Below are positions 35,334 through 43,974 of a stretch of DNA of 64,000 nt, in pieces. Numbering within the stretch: position 1 is the first letter of the stretch; every line of letters starts with the position of its first letter. The position numbers were made by a program, and so were the translations under genes. Origin of the DNA: Burkholderia gladioli. Lineage in GTDB: Bacteria > Pseudomonadota > Gammaproteobacteria > Burkholderiales > Burkholderiaceae. Under the pieces are notes generated by a model that saw only the letters and a list, made by a program, of their open reading frames with translations, did not search any database and was not told where the DNA came from. The stretch is taken from the NCBI RefSeq assembly GCF_000959725.1, contig NZ_CP009323.1, positions 1,302,001-1,366,000 on the forward strand. The letters are read 5' to 3'.

Positions 35334-35699
35334 TCAGTCGCGCTTCAGTTCGGCGAAGCGCAGCCGGTTGCCGAAGGGATCGGCCACCGTCAGTTCGCGG
35401 CCCCAGTCCTGCTGCTCGATGCCCGGGCGCGCATAGCCGTATTGCTTGCCGATCAGCTCGGCGTGCAGCGCATCGATTCCCTCCATCGGCACGAATACCG
35501 TCGAACCCGGCGTGGCATCGCCGTGATGCTCGCTCAGGTGCAGCTCGAGCTCGCCGCGCTTGAGCGCCGCGTAGAGCGGCAGGCCGAGCTCGAAACGATG
35601 CTCCCAGAGCAGGTCGAAGCCGAGGAAGTCGAGGTAGAACTCGCGGGCCTTGGCCTCGGAGAAGATGCGCAGGATCGGGATCGCCGGACTCAGTTTCAT
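35334..35699 (-). CDS. VOC family protein (glyoxalase/bleomycin-resistance type)
   Basis: A 121-residue vicinal-oxygen-chelate protein with two beta-alpha-beta-beta-beta modules. The pattern AIPILRIFSEAKAREFYLDFLGFDLLWEHRF with later LELHLSEHHGDATPGS and VADPFGNRLRFAE is that of glyoxalase superfamily proteins annotated as bleomycin-resistance-like; the early catalytic His of glyoxalase I is not obvious. Some such proteins sequester bleomycin; most are uncharacterised. The ATG at 35699 begins at the family start. Confidence 0.87.
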   Translation of the reverse strand: MKLSPAIPILRIFSEAKAREFYLDFLGFDLLWEHRFELGLPLYAALKRGELELHLSEHHGDATPGSTVFVPMEGIDALHAELIGKQYGYARPGIEQQDWGRELTVADPFGNRLRFAELKRD

Positions 35700-35929
35700 G
35701 CTGGCCTCTTGGAGAGGGATGCGCGTGGCGGGCAATGCATCGGAGACCGAAGCAAGGCCCGCTCGACGCCGGGCCTGCATCTTAGCGCGGATCGCGCGGC
35801 GCACCGGCGGCGGATCGATAGCGAACCGGCACCGAATCGGGCAGCCGATCGGCATCGCCGCCGGCGCTTGGGGCGCGCGGCTCGGCGGCTGGCTCGATAC
35901 CAGGCTCGGTGCCAGGCTCGACATCCCGC

Positions 35930-36457
35930 TCAGAACCAGGCGCTGGCCAGCCCGATCAGCGCGCCGCCGCCGAGCAGCCAGAGCGGATGCAGGCGCGTGC
36001 GCCAGGCCAGCACCGCGCAGGCCGCAGTGATTCCCCATTGCAGCGCCGCATGGTTCGAGGCCTGCGAGATCAGCATCGCGCTGGCCGCCACCAGGCCCGC
36101 GGTGACCGGCATCATGCCCTGCTGCACGTAGCGCCGCCACGGCCGGTCGCGAAAGCGTTCCCAGGCGTGCAGCGCCAGCATGGTGACCGCCGAGGACGGC
36201 CCGAACTTGGCCAGCGAGGCCACCAGCAGCCCCGGCCAGCCCGCCACATGCCAGCCCACCAGCGACACGATCATCATGTTCGGCCCCGGCGCGGCCTGCG
36301 CCAGCGCGAACAGCGCGGTGAACTCGGTGGCCGGCATCCACTGGTGGATCTCGACCACCTGCCGCTGCATCTCGGGAAGGATGGTATTGCCGCCGCCGAA
36401 GGCCAGCAGCGAGAGCTGCGAGAAGATCAGGGCCAGCGCGCCCAGCGTGTGACTCAT
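35930..36457 (-). CDS. chrA: Chromate transporter, C-terminal-half type subunit
   Basis: A 175-residue membrane protein equal to one half of a ChrA chromate transporter. FGGGNTILPEMQRQVVE (about residues 20-36) and ALAQAAPGPNMMIV are the family motifs, and about five hydrophobic segments follow. It overlaps the upstream half gene by four bases (ATGA), so both halves are made together as a hetero-oligomer, the short-chain CHR pair arrangement. Role: efflux of chromate, or of another oxyanion such as sulfate. Confidence 0.88.
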   Translation of the reverse strand: MSHTLGALALIFSQLSLLAFGGGNTILPEMQRQVVEIHQWMPATEFTALFALAQAAPGPNMMIVSLVGWHVAGWPGLLVASLAKFGPSSAVTMLALHAWERFRDRPWRRYVQQGMMPVTAGLVAASAMLISQASNHAALQWGITAACAVLAWRTRLHPLWLLGGGALIGLASAWF

Positions 36458-37044
36458 CGCGCGTCTCCCGCGGCCTGCATGCGCCCGCGCGCGGCCAGCC
36501 AGATGCTGATCGGCGTGAGCACCAGCATGGTGGTCAACAGAGGCAGCCGCAGCAGCGCGATCGCCACGAAGGCCAGGGCCGCCACGACGGCGGCCGCCGG
36601 CACCTGCCGCAAGGGCCGCGCGACCTTCAGCGCCATCGCGATCAGCAGCCCCGCCGCCGCGGCCGCCAACCCGCCGAACAGGTGCTGCACGCGCGGGTCG
36701 CCCTGGGTCCTGGCGTAGATCACGCCGAGCGCGACCACCACCAGGGTGGGTCCGGCGATCAGGCCGAGCAGGCCCGCCAGCGCGCCGGGCACGCCGCGAA
36801 AGCGCATCCCGACCGCCACCGACAGGTTGATCACGTTGCCGCCGGGCAGGAACTGGCAGAGCCCGAGCAGGTCGGTGAATTCCTCGGGCGTGAGCCAGCC
36901 GCGCTGCTCGACCACGGCGCGCCGCACGAAGGGCAGCGCGCCGCCGAACGAGACCAGCCCGAGCCCGAGAAAGCCGAGGAACAGCTCGGCGACGCCGACC
37001 TCGCGCGGCGGCGCCGGACGGTCCTGTGTGAGGGGGGAAGACAT
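36454..37044 (-). CDS. chrA: Chromate transporter, N-terminal-half type subunit
   Basis: A 196-residue ChrA half. FLGLGLVSFGGALPFVRRAVVEQRGWLTPEEFTDLLGLCQFLPGGNVINLSVAVG-type motifs are present, with five or so membrane helices. It starts at ATG 37044, where GGGGGAAG could serve as ribosome site, and overlaps the second half by four bases. Upstream and divergent is a LysR regulator with a perfect LysR box between, so expression is probably LysR-controlled. Confidence 0.88.
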   Translation of the reverse strand: MSSPLTQDRPAPPREVGVAELFLGFLGLGLVSFGGALPFVRRAVVEQRGWLTPEEFTDLLGLCQFLPGGNVINLSVAVGMRFRGVPGALAGLLGLIAGPTLVVVALGVIYARTQGDPRVQHLFGGLAAAAAGLLIAMALKVARPLRQVPAAAVVAALAFVAIALLRLPLLTTMLVLTPISIWLAARGRMQAAGDAR

Positions 37045-37128
37045 GCGGGGAATCCTGGGGAGAGTGCCATCGATGCGGCGAGAGTACGCCCGATCGAGGC
37101 CCCGGCAAAACGATTTCTCGGCTCGTGC

Positions 37129-37149
37129 CTTGTGATCTACACTCACAAG
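37129..37149. promoter_or_regulatory. LysR box between chrA pair and LysR gene
   Basis: CTTGTGA-N7-TCACAAG is a perfect inverted repeat and contains the T-N11-A pattern of LysR sites. Its right end is one base from the LysR start codon at 37151, and a TACACT -10-like hexamer (37138-37143) lies within it, so binding would block the regulator's own promoter. Confidence 0.7.
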
Positions 37150-37150
37150 C

Positions 37151-38035
37151 ATGACGCGTCTACTCCCCCCTTTTCCGGCCCTGCGGGCCTTCGAGGCCGC
37201 TGCCCGCCACGAGAGCTTCAGCGCCGCCGGCGACGAGCTGCATGTGACTCACGGTGCGATCAGCCGCCAGGTGGCCGCGCTCGAGGCCTGGCTCGGCCGG
37301 CCGGTGTTCCATCGCCACGGCCGGCGCGTGCGGCTCACCGAGGAGGGCCGCCGCTACCTGGCGACCCTCTCCGAGGCCTTCGATCGCATCGCGCAGGCCA
37401 GCGAGCAGTTGCGCGAGGCCGGGCCCGCCCATGTGCTGCGCATCAACGCCCAGGCGACCATCGCGATGAAGTGGCTGCTGCCGCGGCTGTCGCGCTTTCA
37501 GCGCGAGATGCCCAACGTGGAGCTGAAGCTGTCGACCTCGGACGCGCCGCTCGACACGCTCGACGGCCAGTTCGACGTGGCGATACGCAGCGGCCCGGGG
37601 CGCTGGCCGAACCGCGCGAGCGGCCACTTCCTCGACGAGACGGTGCTGCCCGTGTGCAGTCCGAAGCTCCTGCGGCAGATGCCGATCGCCTCGGCCGAGG
37701 ATCTCGCGCGCCATGTGCTGCTGCATTCGGATACGCGGCCCTCGGCCTGGCGCGACTGGTTCGCGGCGGCCGGCACGCCGCTGCGCGCGCGCAAGCGGCA
37801 GTCCTTCGATCACTTCTACCTGGCCCTGCAGGCCGCGGTGGACGGGCTGGGCGTGGCGCTCGGCCCGCTGCCCCTGCTCGACGAGGAGCTGGCCAGCGGC
37901 CGGCTGGTCGCGCCGCTGGCGGGCCCGCGCATCGCCACGCGGCGCTACTGGTGGATCGCGGCGCGCGAGGCCTCGCCGCCGGTATTGAAGTTCTGCGCCT
38001 GGCTCGACGCGCAGGCCCGCCGCGCCGAAGCCTGA
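37151..38035 (+). CDS. LysR family transcriptional regulator (GcvA-like)
   Basis: A 294-residue LysR regulator opening TRLLPPFPALRAFEAAARHESFSAAGDELHVTHGAISRQVAALE, the standard GcvA-branch start, with the helix-turn-helix near residues 20-45. It is divergent from the chrA pair and abuts a perfect LysR box. There is no ribosome-binding site before the ATG and the likely -10 is seven bases upstream, so the mRNA may be leaderless. Convergent with the NCS2 permease, 28 bases between stop codons. Confidence 0.93.
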   Translation: MTRLLPPFPALRAFEAAARHESFSAAGDELHVTHGAISRQVAALEAWLGRPVFHRHGRRVRLTEEGRRYLATLSEAFDRIAQASEQLREAGPAHVLRINAQATIAMKWLLPRLSRFQREMPNVELKLSTSDAPLDTLDGQFDVAIRSGPGRWPNRASGHFLDETVLPVCSPKLLRQMPIASAEDLARHVLLHSDTRPSAWRDWFAAAGTPLRARKRQSFDHFYLALQAAVDGLGVALGPLPLLDEELASGRLVAPLAGPRIATRRYWWIAAREASPPVLKFCAWLDAQARRAEA

Positions 38036-38063
38036 AGCGCGGCCGGCCGGCCCGCGCCGCCGT

Positions 38064-39368
38064 TCACACCACCGGGCCCGGCTCCTTCTCGCGGCGCAGC
38101 AGCGCGTGCAGCAGGATCGCGCCGAAGGTGGCGGTGCCGATCCCGCCCAGCGCGAAGCCGCCCAGCTTCAGCGAGAAATCGCCGGCGCCGAGCACCAGGG
38201 TGACGGCCGCCACGATCAGGTTGCGGTTGTCGGAGAAGTCGACCCGGTTCACCACCCAGATCCGCGCGCCGGTCACGGCGATCAGGCCGAACACCACGAT
38301 CGACACGCCGCCCAGCACCGGGCCCGGGATGGTGCTGATCAGCGCGCCGAACTTCGGCGAGAAGCCCAGCACGATCGCGATCAGCGCCGCCACCGCGAAC
38401 ACCAGGGTCGAGTAGATGCGGGTGACCGCCATCACGCCGATGTTCTCGGCATAGGTGGTCACGCCGGTGCCGCCGGCGCTGCCCGACACGATGGTGGCCA
38501 GCGCGTCGCCGATGAAGGCGCGGCCGACGTAGCGGTCGAGGTTGTGGCCCGTCATCGCGCTGACCGCCTTGATATGGCCGAGGTTCTCGGCCACCAGGAT
38601 CACCGCCACCGGCGCGAGCAGCAGCATCGCGTGCGGGTCGAACACCGGCGCCGTGAAATGCGGCACGCCGAACCAGGCTGCGTGGCCGACGATCGAGAAG
38701 TCGATCGGCTTGCCCAGGCCGAGCCCGTTGGCGACCACCGCGTAGATCGCGTAGGCGATCAGCAGGCCGATCAGGATCAGCAGGCGCTGCATCATGCCGC
38801 GCGCGAACACCGCCACGCCGCCCACGCACAGCACGGTGAGCAGCGCCATCACGCTGTCGAAGGTGCTGGCGCTCACGCCCTTGACGGCGATCGGCGCGAG
38901 ATTGAGGCCGATCACGGCGACGATCGCGCCGGTCACCACCGGCGGCATCAGGGTCTCGATCCAGCGCGTGCCGATCGCCGAGACGATCAAGCCGATCACG
39001 CCATAGGCCAGCCCGCAGGCGATGATGCCGCCCAGCGCGAGCGGGATGTTGGCATTCATGCCGCTGCCGCCGTAGCCGGTCACGGCGATCACCAGGCCGA
39101 TGAAGGCGAAGCTCGAGCCGAGGTAGCTCGGCACGCGCCCGCCCACCAGCACGAAGAACAGCAGGGTGCCGATGCCCGACATGAAGATGCAGAGGTTCGG
39201 ATCGAAGCCCATCAGCAGCGGCGCGAGCACGGTCGAGCCGAACATCGCCACCACGTGCTGCACGCCCATCGCCACCATCTGCGGCCAGGGCAGCCGCTCG
39301 TCGGGCGCGACCACGCGATCGGCGCCGCGCTCGGCCACGCGCCAGCGCGGGAAATAGGAATCGGCCAT
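38064..39368 (-). CDS. uraA: Nucleobase:cation symporter-2 (uracil/xanthine permease)
   Basis: A 434-residue permease of the NCS2/NAT family, importing uracil or a xanthine-type base with protons. The N-terminus RLPWPQMVAMGVQHVVAMFGSTVLAPLLMGFDPN and the substrate motif region LVAENLGHIKAVSAMTG (with the paired Glu and the later GTGVTTYAENIGVMAVTR) fit the UraA branch best. About 12-14 helices. It appears to stand alone; no upp or pyrimidine gene is adjacent, so the exact base is inferred. Confidence 0.88.
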   Translation of the reverse strand: MADSYFPRWRVAERGADRVVAPDERLPWPQMVAMGVQHVVAMFGSTVLAPLLMGFDPNLCIFMSGIGTLLFFVLVGGRVPSYLGSSFAFIGLVIAVTGYGGSGMNANIPLALGGIIACGLAYGVIGLIVSAIGTRWIETLMPPVVTGAIVAVIGLNLAPIAVKGVSASTFDSVMALLTVLCVGGVAVFARGMMQRLLILIGLLIAYAIYAVVANGLGLGKPIDFSIVGHAAWFGVPHFTAPVFDPHAMLLLAPVAVILVAENLGHIKAVSAMTGHNLDRYVGRAFIGDALATIVSGSAGGTGVTTYAENIGVMAVTRIYSTLVFAVAALIAIVLGFSPKFGALISTIPGPVLGGVSIVVFGLIAVTGARIWVVNRVDFSDNRNLIVAAVTLVLGAGDFSLKLGGFALGGIGTATFGAILLHALLRREKEPGPVV

Positions 39369-39566
39369 CGCGGGCTCTCCTGTCGGAAGGGGGGGCTTGT
39401 CGGGAACGGCCGGCGCGCGCGGCGCCGCCGGGGCGAATCAGGCGCGAGTGTACGAAGCGCGAACGCCGCTGACAAGAAGGGATGACACAGGGATGATGCG
39501 CGCTGAGGGTTGAAGCCTGGCTGGAGGCGGAGCGCGGCGGAAACGGGAGGGACGGCGGGGACACCG

Positions 39567-39608
39567 CGCGGCGCCGGCCGAGCCGGATCGGGCCCGGCCG
39601 GCGCCGCG
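39567..39608 (-). terminator. GC hairpin after flgL
   Basis: A perfect 14-base-pair stem, CGCGGCGCCGGCCG with its complement, around a 14-base loop begins five bases after the flgL stop codon on the minus strand. There is no T run; it may terminate with Rho help or protect the mRNA end. The rest of the 244-base gap to the permease shows nothing else. Confidence 0.5.
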
Positions 39609-39612
39609 TGAC

Positions 39613-40842
39613 TCAGTTCAGATACTGGAACAGCGAGAGGTTCTGCACCTGCGAGAAGGCCTTCTGCGCGGCCGTCAGCGCGTTCTGCACCTGCAGCAGC
39701 TGCGTGATCGCGGTCGGCATGTCGGCCTGCTGGAGGTCGGACAGCGAGTTGGTGGCCACCAGCGCATTGCTCGAGGTGATGGTCTGCATCGCCTTGACCT
39801 CGGTTTCGCGGCCGCCCACCGAGGCCTGCACGGTGGTGATGTTGGCCAGCGAGTTGTTGACCTTGGTCAGCGCGGTCGACATCGAGTTCACGAAGCTCGC
39901 GGTGGCGGCGCCGTCGCTGCCCACCGGCGCCTTGAGCGCGGCGATCGCCGCGTCGAGCGCGCCGAAGATGTCGGCCCCGGCGGCCGGCGCGGGCGTCAGC
40001 GAGAAGCTGTCGCCGGCATTCGGCGAACCCGAGATCACCAGGCTCTGGCTGCCGACCTGGATCGCGCTGCCGGCCTGGTAGGCCTGCGCGGCGCCGGTGG
40101 TCGGCGGCGTGGTGGAGTTGTCGGTCACCGTGTAGGTGGGTGCCGTCGAGGTGCCGCCGAAGGTGATCGTGTAGGCGTGGTTGTTGGTCGGGTCGCCCGG
40201 CTTGCCGGCCGTCACCGCGCCGATGGTGCCGGTGCCGGTGTTGCCCGCGGCGCCGGTCGGCACCGGCAGGCTGCCGGTCGAGGGCACCGAGAGGAACACG
40301 TTCACGCCGCTGTCGCCCTGCGCCACGCTCAGCGTGTCGGAGATCTGCACGTTGCGCTGGCCGGTGTCGCCCGAGAAGGTCACGCCGCCGGCCGGCGAAT
40401 TGGTGAACGGCTGCGACGAGCCCTGGAAACCCGCGAAGATGTAGTTGCCGGCGCCGTCGGTGGTGTTGGCCAGGCTCAGCAGCGTGTCGCGCTGGCCCTG
40501 CAGCTGCGAGGCGAGCGCCGCGCGGTCGCTGTCCGACATGGTGCCGTTGATCGCGCTGCTCAGGCGCGAGACGATCGAGTTCAGCGTGCCGGTCACGCTC
40601 GAGAGCGTCGAATCCTCCAGGCCCAGCGCGGAGAGCGCGGTGTTCTGGTTCGCCGAGTATTGCGAGAGCGTGGCCGAGGTGGCCGACAGCTGCACCGCCT
40701 GCGCGGCGCCCAGCGGATTGTCGGCCGGCGTCTGCAGCAGGTTGCCGCTCGCCACCTGCTGGTACAGGGTGGAGATCTGCGACTCCTGGTTGTTCATCAG
40801 CTCGATGTTCTGCGTATAGAACTGCGAGGTGGCGATGCGCAT
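39613..40842 (-). CDS. flgL: Flagellar hook-associated protein 3 (hook-filament junction)
   Basis: A 409-residue junction protein that joins the hook to the filament together with FlgK. The N-terminal MRIATSQFYTQNIELMNNQESQISTLYQQVASG and C-terminal coiled helices (LSDLQQADMPTAITQLLQVQNALTAAQKAFSQV) are the conserved flagellin-like D0/D1 ends; the middle is variable and rich in Gly, Thr, Ser. It follows flgK by 14 bases and is followed by a hairpin. Confidence 0.96.
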   Translation of the reverse strand: MRIATSQFYTQNIELMNNQESQISTLYQQVASGNLLQTPADNPLGAAQAVQLSATSATLSQYSANQNTALSALGLEDSTLSSVTGTLNSIVSRLSSAINGTMSDSDRAALASQLQGQRDTLLSLANTTDGAGNYIFAGFQGSSQPFTNSPAGGVTFSGDTGQRNVQISDTLSVAQGDSGVNVFLSVPSTGSLPVPTGAAGNTGTGTIGAVTAGKPGDPTNNHAYTITFGGTSTAPTYTVTDNSTTPPTTGAAQAYQAGSAIQVGSQSLVISGSPNAGDSFSLTPAPAAGADIFGALDAAIAALKAPVGSDGAATASFVNSMSTALTKVNNSLANITTVQASVGGRETEVKAMQTITSSNALVATNSLSDLQQADMPTAITQLLQVQNALTAAQKAFSQVQNLSLFQYLN

Positions 40843-40856
40843 GATGATCGATTCCG

Positions 40857-42842
40857 TCAGTTGAAGATGCCGAGCAGCGTGCTGAACAGCGTGGAGGCGG
40901 TCTGGATCACCTTCGCGTTGGCCTGGTACATCTGCTGGTACTGCATCAGGTTCACGGCTTCCTCGTTCTGGTTCACGCCCGACACCGATTGCTGCTGGGT
41001 GGTGATCTGGCTGACCACGCCGGCCTGCACCGAGCTCCTGGCCGACAGGCTCGCCGCGGCGTTGCCGACGTTGTTGACGTAGGAGCTGTAGGCCGCGCTC
41101 AGCGTGGTGCTGCCGCCGTCGAAGGCCTTCGAGGTGGCCAGCGCCGACAGCAGCTGGGCGTTGCGGCCGTCGTTGGTGCCGCTGCTGCCGCCCTGGATGG
41201 TGAAGGTGTCGCCGTCCGCGGGCGCGCCCGAGACCGACACCGTCACGTTGTTCATCAGGTTGGTGTCGGTCGGCGGCTGGACCGTGCTGGTGATGGTCAG
41301 CGTGGCGCCCTTGCTGGCGTCGTAGGGCACCTGGGTGTTCGCGTCGGTGATCGCCACGGTGGTGGGCGGGGTGGTGCCGATGGTCACCGTGGTGCCGGCC
41401 TGGAACCCCGTCAGCGACTTCGAGGCCGCGTTGTAGGTCAGCGTGGTGGTCGACGAGGGAATCTGGTAGCCGGTCGTGACGCTGCCCGCGGTGATCGCGC
41501 CGGTGCCCGTGTTGGTGGCGGTCTTCTGCGCGAACACCGGCGCACCGGAGGCGATGGTCGCGCCGCTCACCACGCCGAAGCTGTTCAGCGCGCCGCGGGT
41601 CGGCTCGATGGTGAACGAATCGCCCGGCTGCATGGTGCCGGTGGCCGACAGCTTCAGGCCGCCGAGCGTGGCCGGCAGCGAGTTTGCGGTGCCCGCCACG
41701 GTGCCGGTGGTCTTGTTGGTCAGCGTGTAGGTGGTGCCGTCGTAGGACAGCGTGAAATCGCTGGTCGGCGGCTGCTGGGCATTGTCGAAGGCCGCCGTGA
41801 GCGTGGCGTTGCCGGTGTTGTTGGCATTGGTGATGGTGGTCGGCGTCGGCAGGTTGAACAGGTTGCCGCCCACCTTGCCGTTCAGGTCCACGCCCAGCGC
41901 GTTCTGCGCATTGGTCTGGGCCGCGAAGCTGACCGCGATCGCGCCGAGCTGCGCCTCGGCCGGATCGAGCGTCTGGGTGCGGAACTGCAGCGCGCCGCCG
42001 ATCGAGCCGCCGGTCACGCTGCTGTCGGGCACCACGGTGGTGGTGGCCGCGCCGTTGACGGTGCCCTGCACCGTCAACGACAGCTCGCTCGGGTCCGCCG
42101 CCGAGGGCGCGGTCGACAGTTGGTAGCTGTTGTTGCCCACCACCAGCGGCTGGCCGTTGCCGATCGAGACGTTGTAGTTGCCGTTGACCTGGGTGACCTG
42201 CACGCCCACGTACTGCGACAGGCTGGCGACCGCCTGGTCGCGCTGGTCGAGCAACTGGTTGGGCGGCTGGCCCTGCGAGCCGGCCGCCGAGATCTGCTGG
42301 TTGAGCTGGGCGATCTGCGCGGTCAGCGCGTTGACGCTGGTGACCGAGCTCTGCAGCTGCTGGTTGACCTGGGTGCGCAGCGCGTCGAACTGCGCGCCTG
42401 CCGCGTTGATCTGGGTGGCCAGCGTCTGGCCGGCGGCCAGCGCGGTCTGCTGGGTGCTCTGGTTGCCGGCGTTGTTGGCGACCGTCTGCAGGCCCGAGAA
42501 GTAGCTGGAGATCGCCGCGCCGATCCCGGCCGACGGATTGCCGACGTAGTTGTTCAGCGTCGCGACCAGGGCCGAGTACGAGCTCAGCGCGCTGGCGGTG
42601 GTGTTGGCCGAATTGAGCTGGTCCGACAGGTACTGGCTGAACTGGCGCTGCACCGTGACGGTGGTCACGCCGCTCGGGCTGAAGCCGTTCGGCGTGTACT
42701 GGCCGTCCGATTCGGCGAAGATCGGGCGCTCGACCGAGTAGCCCGGGGTCGCCTGGTTGGAGATGTTCTGGCCGGTCGTGTTGATACCCCAGAGCGCGGC
42801 GTTGATGCCGCTGAGTCCGAGGTTCAGGAGATTGCTGGACAT
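40857..42842 (-). CDS. flgK: Flagellar hook-associated protein 1
   Basis: A 661-residue hook-filament junction protein. The opening SNLLNLGLSGINAALWGINTTGQNISNQATPGYSVER is the rod/hook-protein signature and the C-terminal helix (NEEAVNLMQYQQMYQANAKVIQTASTLFSTLLGIF) is the export/assembly end. At 661 residues it is longer than the 550 of Salmonella because of a repeated Thr/Ala-rich middle. A sigma-28-type promoter (42885-42911) lies in front, separating flgKL from the earlier flg genes. Confidence 0.96.
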   Translation of the reverse strand: MSSNLLNLGLSGINAALWGINTTGQNISNQATPGYSVERPIFAESDGQYTPNGFSPSGVTTVTVQRQFSQYLSDQLNSANTTASALSSYSALVATLNNYVGNPSAGIGAAISSYFSGLQTVANNAGNQSTQQTALAAGQTLATQINAAGAQFDALRTQVNQQLQSSVTSVNALTAQIAQLNQQISAAGSQGQPPNQLLDQRDQAVASLSQYVGVQVTQVNGNYNVSIGNGQPLVVGNNSYQLSTAPSAADPSELSLTVQGTVNGAATTTVVPDSSVTGGSIGGALQFRTQTLDPAEAQLGAIAVSFAAQTNAQNALGVDLNGKVGGNLFNLPTPTTITNANNTGNATLTAAFDNAQQPPTSDFTLSYDGTTYTLTNKTTGTVAGTANSLPATLGGLKLSATGTMQPGDSFTIEPTRGALNSFGVVSGATIASGAPVFAQKTATNTGTGAITAGSVTTGYQIPSSTTTLTYNAASKSLTGFQAGTTVTIGTTPPTTVAITDANTQVPYDASKGATLTITSTVQPPTDTNLMNNVTVSVSGAPADGDTFTIQGGSSGTNDGRNAQLLSALATSKAFDGGSTTLSAAYSSYVNNVGNAAASLSARSSVQAGVVSQITTQQQSVSGVNQNEEAVNLMQYQQMYQANAKVIQTASTLFSTLLGIFN

Positions 42843-42884
42843 GAGTGCCGGCCGCGAACGGCCTCCGGGAAAGGGACACCCGGT

Positions 42885-42911
42885 ATAACGGCCGCGCGCG
42901 GCGGAAATTGA
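42885..42911 (-). promoter_or_regulatory. Sigma-28 (FliA) promoter of flgKL
   Basis: On the minus strand TCAATTTC (-35, 5 of 8 of TAAAGTTT), 11 bases, then GCCGTTAT (-10), which is identical to the -10 before flgM. It is 43 bases upstream of the flgK start codon. Confidence 0.6.
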
Positions 42912-42964
42912 GGCCGCGCGCGAGAAAAACCGCGGCGCCGGGAGCCGCCGACGATGACCGGAAA

Positions 42965-43720
42965 TTACGCGCGCGCGAGCTGGCGGCGCTTCACTTCGAG
43001 CTGCGTGATCAGGCGCTGCAAGGTGTTCTCGGCGGCGCCCGGCAGCGACACGAAACGGAAGCCGAGCTGGTAGCGGCGCGCGCCGTTGGGCGAATCGGTG
43101 ATGCGCTGCGAGACCAGTTGCAGGTCGAGCGCGAGCTTGCCGTGGCCGGCCAGGTTCAGCTCGACCTCGGGCAGGGTCACGCCGGGCTCGAGCGCGGCGG
43201 CGCGTTCGTCCACGGTGCGCAGGCCGATGCCGCCCAGCGAGAGGTTGTCGATCTCGAACACGAAACCCTCGCCCTCGGGCAGGGTGCCGCGCGCCACGTA
43301 AGGCTCCAGCACCGGCGCGTCGACGCGGAAATACTCGCGGCGCTGCACGAAATAGAGCACTTCGGGAAACTTGGCCTGGAAGGCCGGGCGGCCCTCGTAG
43401 CTGATCTCGCTCGGGGTGCCGATGGTGAATTCGACGCGCACGCCGTCGGGCAGGGCCTCGAAGGCGCCGTGCGAGGCGCCGAGCAGTTGCGCGTTGTGCG
43501 CCTCCACCGCGCCCCAGTCGAAGGTAAACGTTCCCGAGCCGACCTGGACGTCGAGCACCCGCGTGACGATCTGCCCGCCCGGGTAACGGACCGTGAGGAA
43601 ATCCCCCCGGTTCAGGAGATTGCGCAACTGCACGCCGATTTCGAGCGGGTTGCGACGGCCGTAATCGGGGACGGAATCGTCATCCGCCGACGTTTCGGTC
43701 AGTGCTGCTTCGGTCTTCAT
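42965..43720 (-). CDS. ycgR: Flagellar brake protein YcgR (PilZ domain)
   Basis: A 251-residue YcgR: N-terminal PilZN domain (NPLEIGVQLRNLLNRGDFLTVRYPGGQIVTRVLDVQ) and C-terminal PilZ domain. The c-di-GMP signature is visible as RREYFRVDAP (RxxxR-like, about 127-136) and DNLSLGGIGL (DxSxxG, about 176-185). When bound to c-di-GMP such proteins slow the flagellar motor. It lies between flgJ and flgK on the same strand, a common place in Burkholderia. Confidence 0.93.
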   Translation of the reverse strand: MKTEAALTETSADDDSVPDYGRRNPLEIGVQLRNLLNRGDFLTVRYPGGQIVTRVLDVQVGSGTFTFDWGAVEAHNAQLLGASHGAFEALPDGVRVEFTIGTPSEISYEGRPAFQAKFPEVLYFVQRREYFRVDAPVLEPYVARGTLPEGEGFVFEIDNLSLGGIGLRTVDERAAALEPGVTLPEVELNLAGHGKLALDLQLVSQRITDSPNGARRYQLGFRFVSLPGAAENTLQRLITQLEVKRRQLARA

Positions 43721-43974
43721 TGTTGGCTTGCCGGATGTCGTCTGCTTGGCGCCCGGCTTGCCCGGACGCGGTGGCCTGCCCGCGGCTTGCGCGGCCGCTG
43801 GTCTCTTGGCGCGCGAGCCCTGCCGGCCCGCAGCGTCAGCGCAAGAGTGTAGATCGAAAACATCCTAAGATCTTTGGCGAATCGTAAATTCGAAACGCCG
43901 GCTACCCGGAAATGGGTAGGAGGGAACCCGGCCGGGCCGCCCGGCACGCGTCGCAAGCCAGGCCCGGCGCGGGT

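Noticed and set aside
39613..42879. A single 1088-residue protein covering flgK and flgL
   Set aside because: The first two thirds are out of frame with flgK. The FlgL part begins at 40842 and FlgK is in another frame.
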